The notes below the pieces were generated by a model. The model was not told where the DNA came from. It searched no databases and saw only the letters and a list, made by a program, of their open reading frames with translations. Shown here one piece after another: positions 1 through 6,289 of a DNA stretch of 9,359 nucleotides. Every line of letters begins with the position of its first letter. Within the stretch, counting starts at the first letter, position 1. Position numbers and translations under genes: made by a program. Source of the stretch: CAYVAP01 sp964521065 (GTDB taxonomy: Bacteria; Bacteroidota; Bacteroidia; J057); NCBI GenBank assembly GCA_964521065.1, contig CAZFPQ010000273.1:1-9359 (forward strand), given 5' to 3'.

Positions 1-2
1 AT

Positions 3-362
3 GAGGCGATTGATTTGAGTGCTTCTCAAGATTTTGCGATCAATTTTTCATTTAGGTTCTTCTTGAGTAAAGAACATCCTCATAAAGGCTGGCAGGTGAG
101 CTTACCCTTTGGCTACGAGACCTGGACCTTAACAGACCGAAGTACGGACGCAGAAGTAACGTATGAGTTTTGGAACATCAGCCCCAGGATTGGCTATTTG
201 TGGTATCCTTTTAGACTTAAACAGGAAAGATTTTATATCATGTCAGAAGCTGTTTTTGCGATTCCGATCATTTCAGAGGGAGAAGTTCCATTGGGGAGCG
301 CATCCATTCGATCTAATCCTATTGTTCCTATCCCCAGCATAGGGCTTGGGGTTCGGCTGTAG
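3..362 (+). CDS. C-terminal part of a probable outer-membrane beta-barrel protein (5' end outside window)
   Basis: The reading frame is open to the left edge and ends in TAG, so this is the 3' end of a longer gene; the TTG at 15 is only the first start-like codon and is not a convincing start. About 119 residues are visible. They show alternating polar and apolar residues, many aromatics (FSFRFF, YEFWNISPRIGYLWYPF) and a last segment ending SIGLGVRL, which resembles the final strand of outer-membrane barrels in Bacteroidota porin-like proteins. No signal peptide can be judged because the N-terminus is missing. The gene runs convergently toward the DoxX-hydrolase gene and is not obviously part of the catabolic cluster. 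The barrel assignment rests on composition and the C-terminal pattern only; a soluble beta-rich protein is possible. Confidence 0.55.
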   Translation, partial: EAIDLSASQDFAINFSFRFFLSKEHPHKGWQVSLPFGYETWTLTDRSTDAEVTYEFWNISPRIGYLWYPFRLKQERFYIMSEAVFAIPIISEGEVPLGSASIRSNPIVPIPSIGLGVRL

Positions 363-423
363 GGTGAAGGCACTAGCCCAAAGCTCCACCCGGCCCCCTT
401 GCTTTCCGTTCCGAGACAGGCTG

Positions 424-462
424 GGCGTAGTTGATTCCAATGGAATCGGAATCAACTGCGCC
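424..462. repeat. 15-bp inverted repeat with 9-nt loop between convergent genes
   Basis: The arms are GGCGTAGTTGATTCC (424-438) and GGAATCAACTGCGCC (448-462). All positions pair except 428/458, which is a G-U wobble if transcribed from the + strand but an A-C mismatch from the - strand. The loop contains a second GGAATC copy (442-447) directly before the arm copy (448-453), so the 433-438 segment can pair with either. It lies in the 171-bp gap between the stop at 362 and the convergent stop at 534. No T-run follows the stem on either strand, so it is not a standard intrinsic terminator. It may act as a transcript 3' end or be a copy of a dispersed palindromic repeat. Nothing else clear is seen in this gap except a T6 run at 501-506. 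Confidence 0.6.
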
Positions 463-533
463 GGGGTAGGGAATGCTGCGTGTGAAAGAGCCGATTCGGA
501 CTTTTTTCCCATGGTACGGCGAAATGAAAACTC

Positions 534-1838
534 CTAAACCGCCTCTTGTACCTCATGCTTCCCAATAAAGTCTAAGAAAACTCGGCTTGTTGCTTCTGGC
601 GTTTCTACATGGAAGAAATGCCCTGCCTCCACAAATTGCACGCGGCCATTGGGGATAAGGGTATGTGAATGTTCGTACTCCTCAGGATGCTGACCAGGGT
701 CAAATCGCCCTTGTAAAATCAAGGTTGGCATTGTCATGCACTCGAAAATAAAATCTTGTCGGTCCTTCAATTCTTGGGCGAAGCTGGTAGTTTTGAAACT
801 CAGAGGAACGGCTAAAGCAGTATGCCTGAATTTGAATTCCTTCTCAATTCTCCTGACTACCTTTTTCGGAATGGGCAGCTTGGTATAAGGGGATGCGGTG
901 TAGACCGCCCACATGCTGAATCGTAAGCGAAAGGCCAAACTGCCCCAAAAACTTCCCATCAATTTATGCGGCGGCTCAGGCTTTCCGTGTGGCTCATTGA
1001 AGGATTGCTGCATGCGGATATAGCTGGTCACACGCTGCTGCATACCGGATTTGCTTAGCAGATGATCCGCAGCGATGGTCCCACGGTCATGACTGATCAG
1101 GTGAAATTGTTCAATGCCAATTTGGTCTAATAATGCCTTGATCTCCTCTGCTATATGCGAAAAAGAGTGGTCTCCATCCAAGTCTTTCGCAGTCTGCCCA
1201 TAGGGCTTTAGGTCGAGGGCGACGACGTAGTACCGGCTTGATAAAGCGGATATTTGTGGGTGAAAACAATACCAACTCTCGGGGAAACCATGGATCATGA
1301 CCACTGTGGGATGTTGCTTATTTCCGGCCGTTACATAGTGATACCGAACTCCCAAGGCTTCCTCAAAATGATGGGTAAGGGTACAGGTTTCCGTGATTTG
1401 TTCCGTGTCTCCGGGCTGATTCATGGGCGTGGGGATCTGGAACCAAAGCGTCATAGACAGCAGTAGAAGTACCCCTATTGAACCGAAAACCATCCAAGTC
1501 CCTAGGGTACCGGGGGGGGGTTGCCAGATCAAATAGCCGAAAAGCCCTAGCACAACAAGTGGTAAGATTGACCGTCTGTTTTCATCTGCCACCCATAGCA
1601 TCACCGTAGCTCCCAGCATGAGAAAGCTTCCCAAAATGGCTCCTGCGTACATGGTGGAGGCAAAACAGAGCAGAATTCCAGTTATTATCTCAGCTAGCCC
1701 AGTGGCGTATCGCATCCAAACGGGTAAATTCCAATGTTTGAATTCCTTTCGTTGAAAATCTAGTCCCAGAATTTTCGTTGTGCCCGTGGCAATGAAAACC
1801 ACGGCTAGGAGGATCGGGAGGGTACTTGCAATCGGCAT
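534..1838 (-). CDS. DoxX-like membrane domain fused to an Asp-nucleophile alpha/beta hydrolase
   Basis: The protein has 434 residues in two parts. Residues 1-133 hold about five hydrophobic segments (roughly 5-22, 43-62, 64-84, 90-105, 113-133); the first four resemble a DoxX/DoxX-like domain. Residues 155-430 form an alpha/beta hydrolase: oxyanion region HGFPESW (183-189), nucleophile elbow SHDRG with Asp251, likely acid Asp380 (QGRFDP) and His407 (EAGHFFH). An Asp nucleophile points to the epoxide hydrolase/haloalkane or haloacetate dehalogenase branch, not to Ser-type meta-cleavage hydrolases. The basic first and third loops suggest a cytoplasmic hydrolase domain. ATG at 1838 is the only start before the first membrane segment and has a weak ribosome site. 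It lies 75 bp after the second VOC gene and may be transcribed both with the operon and from its own promoter. Substrate unknown. Confidence 0.85.
   Translation of the reverse strand: MPIASTLPILLAVVFIATGTTKILGLDFQRKEFKHWNLPVWMRYATGLAEIITGILLCFASTMYAGAILGSFLMLGATVMLWVADENRRSILPLVVLGLFGYLIWQPPPGTLGTWMVFGSIGVLLLLSMTLWFQIPTPMNQPGDTEQITETCTLTHHFEEALGVRYHYVTAGNKQHPTVVMIHGFPESWYCFHPQISALSSRYYVVALDLKPYGQTAKDLDGDHSFSHIAEEIKALLDQIGIEQFHLISHDRGTIAADHLLSKSGMQQRVTSYIRMQQSFNEPHGKPEPPHKLMGSFWGSLAFRLRFSMWAVYTASPYTKLPIPKKVVRRIEKEFKFRHTALAVPLSFKTTSFAQELKDRQDFIFECMTMPTLILQGRFDPGQHPEEYEHSHTLIPNGRVQFVEAGHFFHVETPEATSRVFLDFIGKHEVQEAV
1512..1520. repeat. C9 homopolymer (minus strand) inside the DoxX-hydrolase gene
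   Basis: Nine consecutive G on the + strand, read as CCC CCC CCC in the gene, encode Pro107-Pro109 in the linker between hydrophobic segments 4 and 5. The gene is in frame as assembled. Tracts of this length are known slippage sites in other bacteria; here that is only a possibility. Confidence 0.9.
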
Positions 1839-1862
1839 GTTCGGTTATTTTGGGTACGATTA

Positions 1863-1870
1863 CAAATCTA
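1863..1870 (-). promoter_or_regulatory. Bacteroidota-type -7 box TAGATTTG
   Basis: The minus strand reads TAGATTTG, a full match to the TAnnTTTG -7 consensus of Bacteroidota primary sigma promoters, 24 bp upstream of the ATG of the DoxX-hydrolase gene. No TTTG is seen at the expected -33 position, so the match is partial and could be chance. Confidence 0.4.
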
Positions 1871-1890
1871 TCTAGGGGTTTGTCCGCGTC

Positions 1891-1908
1891 TTTTAAGAAT
1901 TCTTAAAA
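1891..1908. promoter_or_regulatory. Perfect 18-bp AT-rich palindrome, possible operator
   Basis: TTTTAAGAATTCTTAAAA is its own reverse complement. It lies between the stop of the second VOC gene (1914) and the -7 box at 1863-1870, in the place of a -33 region. It lacks a GC stem, so it is a poor terminator; a dimeric regulator site overlapping the promoter is the more natural reading. The regulator that would bind it is unknown. Confidence 0.4.
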
Positions 1909-1913
1909 AAGCA

Positions 1914-2582
1914 TCACCCAATCCGATTTCGCCTTCGTGTCTTATAGTTCTCGGTGGTATCCATAGCTCCGCAAAATTCTACGTTATTCCAATCGGGGTC
2001 ATAGAAATAGACGGCCACATTTCCCCCCGTTTCCCCATCCCCCATAGGAGGGGCATCATTGTGCCTGACGGTGCCATAGTTCGGCATATATCCTCGGCTC
2101 CTGGCTTGCTTTTCAAACGCCAAGACATCTTCCATGCGATTGCCTTCTACCTCCAAAGCGAAATGGTAAAAGCTCATGCCCGATGGAATGCTGATTTCGC
2201 CTTTTTCATTGTATTCTTCCATCAGAACCAAACATTCGGGATGGTCGGCACCACTCATGTAGCAGCAGCGTAGGGTATAGTTTGGTTTGAAGGGGTGGGC
2301 TTCTCTATCGCAAGTACGGCTATGGGTCATACCCGCAAGGTCTTCATACCAGCGCCGGCTTTTTGCTATGTTCCTGACGTAAAGGGAGATCTGGTCAAGA
2401 TGAGAAATGCGCGAAGGTTTAAACACGCCATAATCCTCGGTCTTATTGGAGAAGCGCTTGCCTGATAGGGTGGTGGGGAGTAAAATAAGCTTTCGGACCC
2501 ATTTCCTGCGAAGTAAAGGCCCCATTTTTTGTAAGACCGGAGGAAGTACATTGGGAGGCTTGTAGGTGGTTTTTCGCATCAT
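1914..2582 (-). CDS. VOC-superfamily (glyoxalase/dioxygenase-fold) protein with N-terminal extension
   Basis: From ATG at 2582 the protein has 222 residues. Residues 1-57 are a basic, proline-containing extension of unknown role (KPPNVLPP, RRKWVRK). The VOC fold follows: HLDQISLYV near 61-69, FYHFALEV near 138-145 and FYDPDWNNVEF near 193-203. At the usual first metal-ligand position there is Gln64 rather than His; His140 and Glu202 occupy the later positions. Gln at this place is known in human glyoxalase I (Gln33), so metal binding is still plausible. The TTG at 2618 would give 234 residues but overlaps the upstream VOC gene by 28 bp; tandem ATG codons at 2582 and 2579, 8 bp after that gene's stop, fit better. 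Probably fourth enzyme of the operon. Reaction unknown: lyase, isomerase or dioxygenase all remain possible. Confidence 0.82.
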   Translation of the reverse strand: MMRKTTYKPPNVLPPVLQKMGPLLRRKWVRKLILLPTTLSGKRFSNKTEDYGVFKPSRISHLDQISLYVRNIAKSRRWYEDLAGMTHSRTCDREAHPFKPNYTLRCCYMSGADHPECLVLMEEYNEKGEISIPSGMSFYHFALEVEGNRMEDVLAFEKQARSRGYMPNYGTVRHNDAPPMGDGETGGNVAVYFYDPDWNNVEFCGAMDTTENYKTRRRNRIG

Positions 2583-2590
2583 GTTGAAAG

Positions 2591-3007
2591 CTAATTTTTG
2601 CAGATGATTTCTATCCAATGATGATCGGGGTCCTGAAAATGGAAGGCTTTCCAGCTTTTCTCCATGGTCGCTGAAGCTAGGATTCTACCTTCTCGAAAAG
2701 GGATCCTCATTTCCTCTGCCCGCTTTGCGATCTGAGCAAACTCTATCTTATCGCGGGCCACCATGGTAAAGTGGAGCATGGCGTCATTGTCCATTTTTAG
2801 CTTGTGGTGCTTGACCATGCAGACATCGTGATGGTAGAAGCCAAAACTGAAAAAGTGCATTTCCTGCTGAGACATCCGCATCGCGGCACTGCTATCTGGG
2901 TGATTGAGAGCGGAGAATTGTAGGTCAAATAGCTTCATGTAGAAGTCCTTGGACCTCTTGAGGTCTTCCACGTAAAATACGTGGTGTTGGAATTTAGCGG
3001 TTCTCAT
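2591..3007 (-). CDS. Single-module VOC protein with His-His-Glu metal triad, candidate extradiol-type dioxygenase or glyoxalase-like enzyme
   Basis: The protein has 138 residues, one VOC module made of two beta-alpha-beta-beta-beta halves. The first strand is FQHHVFYVEDL with His8 at the ligand position, the third ligand strand is MLHFTMV with His79, and the last strand DPDHHWIEI supplies Glu133. This 2-His-1-carboxylate set matches that of type I extradiol dioxygenases. His60 (FYHHDVC) sits on the strand before His79, roughly where those enzymes have an active-site His, but the second-shell His and Tyr near the C-terminus are not seen. Its ATG overlaps the FAH gene by 14 bp (ATGAGAACCGCTAA), implying translational coupling. 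In context it is the only candidate for ring cleavage, but a role on the cleavage product or in detoxification is also possible. Confidence 0.85.
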   Translation of the reverse strand: MRTAKFQHHVFYVEDLKRSKDFYMKLFDLQFSALNHPDSSAAMRMSQQEMHFFSFGFYHHDVCMVKHHKLKMDNDAMLHFTMVARDKIEFAQIAKRAEEMRIPFREGRILASATMEKSWKAFHFQDPDHHWIEIICKN

Positions 3008-3953
3008 AAGGAAGGATGGTATTGGTTTGGCGACCTAGGTCTATTTCCCCATCTGCTGAGCTGATGGCTGTTTCCAGGGTATCTCCATTCTGTAGGTATT
3101 GGTGCTGCTTTTTCTGTAGAGAAGCCACCTTTTGTTCGTTGCTCATCAGCCAGGTGGCGATCCCTTGTAAAAACTTGCTGGGCGCCTTGATGACTACTCC
3201 ACCAGGCGTTCCTGTCAAGAGTAAATCTCCTACTGAGAGATTCATAAATCCTGAAAGTTCAGTGAGGGTTTCAGCAGGTTTGAAGATGAGCTGTGAAGTA
3301 TTGGCCTGCTGCCTCAGTTCCCCGTTAACCCAAAGTTTTAGCTCTAGATCGTGGAGGTATAGAAAATCTTCTTTTTCCAAGAGATACAATATGGGCCCTA
3401 GCGGAAGCATGGTTCTACAGCTCTTTCCTTTGAACCATTGCCCATAATCTTCGCGGTATTGTAAGTCGCGCGGGGACATGTCATTGGCCAGGATCAGTCC
3501 CGCAATGTATTCATGTAAATTGTCGTCCGTTACGCTGACGGGACTTGCAATATCCCTTTTGAGGATCAAGCCCAGCTCTACTTCATAATCGAGGCAGAGG
3601 CAACCCTTGGGTCTTACGATGGGACTATAAGCTCCCGTAATGGCGCTGTAATCTTTGGCGAAGATGAGATTGCCAGATGAAGATTTGGACAAGGCAGACT
3701 CCTCCCTGTGAGAAGCATAGTTGACCCCTTGGCAGATTACCCGCAAAGGAGTTGAGACAGGGGCCAAAATTTCGACTTGATCAAATGTCAAGGCTCCGTT
3801 TCCAATGTTATCTGCCTGTAGGTATCGGTTTTGATGGGTGAGTAGGTCTGGTAAAGATTGGGGCTGATGAATGAAGGGGATGAGTTTATCTCCATGTTGA
3901 ACAGCCCAGGTTACGGCTCCCTTTTTTCGGTATTTTATGATGGATTTTCCCAT
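2994..3953 (-). CDS. Fumarylacetoacetate hydrolase family protein (acylpyruvase/2-oxo-acid hydratase type)
   Basis: The protein has 319 residues from ATG at 3953. An N-terminal cap (1-70, beginning MGKSIIKYRKK) precedes the catalytic FAH fold. Visible motifs are QGVNYASHREES (75-86, with the His/Glu pair of the active site), IFAKDYSAITG (97-107), DYEVELGL with Glu124 and Glu126, ANDMSPRDLQ with Asp158 (Glu-Glu-Asp metal site), QWFKGKS (172-178) and LLTGTPGGV (245-253). This family hydrolyses or hydrates 2-oxo acids formed after ring cleavage, as in homoprotocatechuate, gentisate and catechol meta pathways. A longer start at ATG 4013 would add 20 residues, but that stretch (MPQAWTKCSAIIPPNTNSSD) looks like an out-of-frame reading of the small ORF at 3955-4071, whose TGA ends one base before ATG 3953. 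The specific substrate cannot be read from sequence. Confidence 0.9.
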   Translation of the reverse strand: MGKSIIKYRKKGAVTWAVQHGDKLIPFIHQPQSLPDLLTHQNRYLQADNIGNGALTFDQVEILAPVSTPLRVICQGVNYASHREESALSKSSSGNLIFAKDYSAITGAYSPIVRPKGCLCLDYEVELGLILKRDIASPVSVTDDNLHEYIAGLILANDMSPRDLQYREDYGQWFKGKSCRTMLPLGPILYLLEKEDFLYLHDLELKLWVNGELRQQANTSQLIFKPAETLTELSGFMNLSVGDLLLTGTPGGVVIKAPSKFLQGIATWLMSNEQKVASLQKKQHQYLQNGDTLETAISSADGEIDLGRQTNTILPYENR

Positions 3954-3954
3954 A

Positions 3955-4071
3955 TCAGATGAGTTCGTATTGGGTGGGATAATTGCCGAGCATTTCGTCC
4001 ACGCTTGCGGCATAGGTTTCAGGATTTTTTGTTTGGATGTGGGCCACCATGCCCATTTTGGGCACTTGCAT
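3955..4071 (-). CDS. Unrecognised 38-residue small ORF between hydroxylase and FAH genes
   Basis: This frame runs ATG to TGA for 38 codons and is +1 relative to the hydroxylase, overlapping its last 53 bases. The peptide begins MQVPKMGMVAHIQTKNPETY and ends in VDEMLGNYPTQYELI; composition is protein-like, with an amphipathic helix likely in the second half. It has the best Shine-Dalgarno-like site in the operon, AAAGAGAG (4085-4078), 6 nt before the ATG, and its TGA is one base upstream of the FAH ATG. An in-frame TAA at 4086-4084 closes the frame upstream. The overlapping hydroxylase tail (after ALKREL) looks less like protein. Two readings: a genuine small protein, or the real hydroxylase C-terminus displaced by a one-base sequence or programmed shift. 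I do not recognise a family. Confidence 0.55.
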   Translation of the reverse strand: MQVPKMGMVAHIQTKNPETYAASVDEMLGNYPTQYELI

Positions 4072-5539
4072 GTAATTCTCTCTTTAAGGCTTGGTACTCC
4101 CGGCAGAGCTTATTTGGGTCTTTTCCCGAGGAAAACACGTACAAATCCGGGCGAACGATAAAGAACCGAGCCTTTTGACGCTTGGCCCACTTCTCAAGGG
4201 TTGGGTAATGGCTAAACGTCTCATCAAATTGTAGGTGCTTCAGTTCAGTTTGCTCCGAAAACGCCACTATCCCTTTTCCAATAGAAACCAGCGCCCATTG
4301 GCTCTCTAGCAGTGTATCTGAAAACTGTCCGTCGGCTAACCGGATTTGTGGGAAGAGTTTGCGTGCGGCCTTTCCTCGGCCGAAAAACCCTTTACCAACT
4401 TTCCCCCTAGAGACCTTCAGGTTTTTGAGTTTTCGCTTGACAAAGGAAATCTTAGAAAGGAAACTGAGTAGGTACCAAATCCTCGTCGTAAAGAGCCAGC
4501 CCACCGCAATGGCTCTCTGAATGTCTCGTTTGGCGTGGGGGTATCGTTCAGCCTGATAAGAGGCAAATAGGGATCGGGGGGCACTTCCTTTTAGGACTGC
4601 GTCGATTTTCCAACTGAGGTTCATGATATCCCTGAAGCCAGCCCCCATCCCTTGCCCAATGTAGGGGGGCGTGGTATGGGCGGCATCCCCAGCGATAAAG
4701 ACGTTTCCTCTACACCAGGTCTTAGCTAGGACACTCCTGAATTGATATTGGACCATGTGCTGTATGTCCAATTCCGTCGTATCTATCCCTAATTCGCTTA
4801 GTAGCTGGTAGGCCATTTCTATGTTTTCCAGCTTCTCCTTACTCAGGCCTTTGTCAAAATTCAGTTCCCACCTTCGATGTTTCCCGACCCCCTGCATGCG
4901 TACCCAAGGAGTTTGGGTGCTACAAAATTTCTGAACCCTATCGACGGTTGGATTTTGATCTGAGGTATCGAATGCGTCCACTTTTAGCACCTTCTTCCTA
5001 AACCCCAGCTCTTTTAGGCCAATCCCCAACGCATGACGGGTAAAACTACGTGCACCATCACAGGCCACCAAGTAGTTTGCTTTGGCTATTTTCTGTCCCT
5101 CTGAGATTGCTTCTACCCCATTCTCATCTTGTATCAGTTGCTGTATCTCGGTATCGTAGCGTGTGTCAACCGTTGCAAATCTCTCACAGCCTTCCCGTAG
5201 GATTCTCTCTAATTCAGGTTGGTAAAAAAAGAAATGATTGGACGCGTAGCCACTTGGGTAGTCCAGGAATCCACTGATTAGTACATTTTCCGAAGCATCC
5301 AACAGTTCCATGCCTTTAAATGGCTTCAGGTGCTTCAATAGTGGAGTTAGCAAGCCAACTGATTGTACGATTCTCAGGATTTCGTCATCCAAGGCAATCG
5401 CCCTTGGGAATTGGTAGGCTTGCCGCGTCCTGTCAATGCCCAACACCTTATACCCCATTTTTCCCCAGACATTGCAGGCCAGCAAACCGACCGGGCCAAG
5501 TCCCAAAACGATGAGGTCATATGGAGTTTCTCTTTGCAC
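4019..5539 (-). CDS. MhpA/PheA-type FAD-dependent aromatic hydroxylase (5' end at assembly gap)
   Basis: About 506 residues of a class A flavoprotein monooxygenase, which uses NAD(P)H and O2 to add an ortho hydroxyl to a phenol. Motifs: Rossmann GLGPVG (13-18) with acidic Asp36 at the strand end, DDEILRI (51-57) typical of the MhpA group, the DG motif VACDGARS (158-165), the GD motif FIAGDAAHTTPP (281-292) and QGMGAGFRDIMNLSWK (296-311). The C-terminal part (about 395-490, LADGQFSDTLLESQWALV, FFIVRPDLYVF) is the thioredoxin-like dimer domain of this group. The first codon before the gap is GTG at 5539; the Rossmann strand begins only seven residues later, so either this GTG or a start a few codons into the gap is used. 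It heads the enzyme genes, directly downstream of the regulator. E. coli MhpA acts on 3-(3-hydroxyphenyl)propionate; the substrate here is unknown. Confidence 0.9.
   Translation of the reverse strand: MQRETPYDLIVLGLGPVGLLACNVWGKMGYKVLGIDRTRQAYQFPRAIALDDEILRIVQSVGLLTPLLKHLKPFKGMELLDASENVLISGFLDYPSGYASNHFFFYQPELERILREGCERFATVDTRYDTEIQQLIQDENGVEAISEGQKIAKANYLVACDGARSFTRHALGIGLKELGFRKKVLKVDAFDTSDQNPTVDRVQKFCSTQTPWVRMQGVGKHRRWELNFDKGLSKEKLENIEMAYQLLSELGIDTTELDIQHMVQYQFRSVLAKTWCRGNVFIAGDAAHTTPPYIGQGMGAGFRDIMNLSWKIDAVLKGSAPRSLFASYQAERYPHAKRDIQRAIAVGWLFTTRIWYLLSFLSKISFVKRKLKNLKVSRGKVGKGFFGRGKAARKLFPQIRLADGQFSDTLLESQWALVSIGKGIVAFSEQTELKHLQFDETFSHYPTLEKWAKRQKARFFIVRPDLYVFSSGKDPNKLCREYQALKRELHASAQNGHGGPHPNKKS
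4078..4085 (-). promoter_or_regulatory. Ribosome-binding-like site AAAGAGAG before the small ORF
   Basis: Purine-rich AAAGAGAG lies 6 nt before ATG 4071 and inside the end of the hydroxylase gene. Other genes in this block show no comparable site at their chosen starts, which is why it supports the small ORF as translated. Confidence 0.45.
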
Positions 5540-5639
5540 NNNNNNNNNNNNNNNNNNNNNNNNNNNNNNNNNNNNNNNNNNNNNNNNNNNNNNNNNNNNN
5601 NNNNNNNNNNNNNNNNNNNNNNNNNNNNNNNNNNNNNNN
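5540..5639. other. Assembly gap of 100 N
   Basis: Exactly 100 N, a conventional placeholder for a gap of unknown size. It separates the regulator's last visible codon from the hydroxylase's first. Both proteins are nearly complete at their broken ends, so the true gap could be short, but a repeat or an inserted gene cannot be excluded. Confidence 0.98.
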
Positions 5640-6198
5640 CCTGCTTTGCCCGTATTACACTCAAGGTCTGCTGAGATACGCCCAAGAAAGAGGCCGTGCT
5701 GCCAAGGGAAACCCGATTTTGCAGATTGGGGTACATTTTCAGGAAAAGCTGATAGCGCTCATAGGCCGTTTGGAACTGCAACAAGTCAAGTTTTTGTGAA
5801 AACAAGTGCATGGTCTGAAGGGCAAAGTCTAAGCTGAATCGCGTCAGGTTGGGAAATTGCTTTTCGATGCGCAGAAAGTCTCGGTACTGAATGGTTTTTA
5901 TTTGACAGGATTCGATGGATTCCCAGCCATAGGGTTCCGAATCATCGTTAAAAAGGCTATTGATAGGGGCTATCAGGGAGTTTTCGTCCCAAAAGAAATG
6001 GGTCACATCCTTTCCGTCCTTCAGGTAAAAAGTTCTGAGGAGTCCTTGTTCCAAAAAAAGCACTTTTTCGGTGTAGCCATGGGCTCTTTGGATGACCGTG
6101 CCAGCAGGGATGATTTCAGGGGTAAATGCCTCATCAATGCTGTGGCAGGCTTCCTCTGTAAAAAGCCTTTTGTAGGTAAGATAGGAAAGGAGCTCCAT
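5640..6198 (-). CDS. Crp/Fnr-like transcriptional regulator (3' end lost in gap)
   Basis: 186 residues are visible from ATG 6198. Residues about 10-115 form a cyclic-nucleotide-binding-like beta roll (PAGTVIQRAHGYTEKVLFLE, then GLLRTFYLKDGKDVTHFF), of the degenerate kind seen in Bacteroidota Crp-like regulators. A long helix follows (about 115-150), then a C-terminal helix-turn-helix: VSLGSTASFLGVSQQTLSVIRAKQ (163-186, written here only as its landmarks Leu165, Gly173, Gln177 and Arg183). Family members usually end a few residues after this helix, so little is missing. It lies upstream of and in the same direction as the hydroxylase, the usual place for a pathway regulator. The start is not secure: AAAGGAG (6237-6231) lies 33 nt upstream and is placed for ATG 6224, which is out of frame. 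TTG at 6204 is another in-frame start. Confidence 0.83.
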
Positions 6199-6289
6199 GG
6201 GCAAAGGGAAACGAGGTTCATCATCAATTGCTCCTTTAATATAGCCCGGATACCCGTAACGCTCACTTCTTTTATAAAGCTAAAGAGAA

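Noticed and set aside
273..512. Overlapping small frames on both strands around the left convergent region
   Set aside because: They overlap the beta-barrel gene end or the hairpin and have low-complexity, non-protein-like sequence.
534..1838. Ser-type meta-cleavage-product hydrolase (MhpC-like) for the fusion protein
   Set aside because: The nucleophile position is Asp251 in SHDRG, not Ser, so C-C bond hydrolase activity of that kind is not expected.
1914..2618. TTG start at 2618 for the second VOC protein
   Set aside because: It would overlap the preceding gene by 28 bp with a rare start codon, while tandem ATG codons lie 8 bp after that gene's stop.
2994..4013. Longer FAH-family protein from ATG 4013, five bases after the hydroxylase stop
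   Set aside because: The added 20 residues look like an out-of-frame reading of the more protein-like small ORF, and family similarity begins at MGKSIIKY (3953). It is not fully excluded.
5374..6204. A single frame joining the regulator to sequence beyond the N gap
   Set aside because: Beyond the gap it is the wrong frame of the hydroxylase; the continuity is an artefact of N translated as X.
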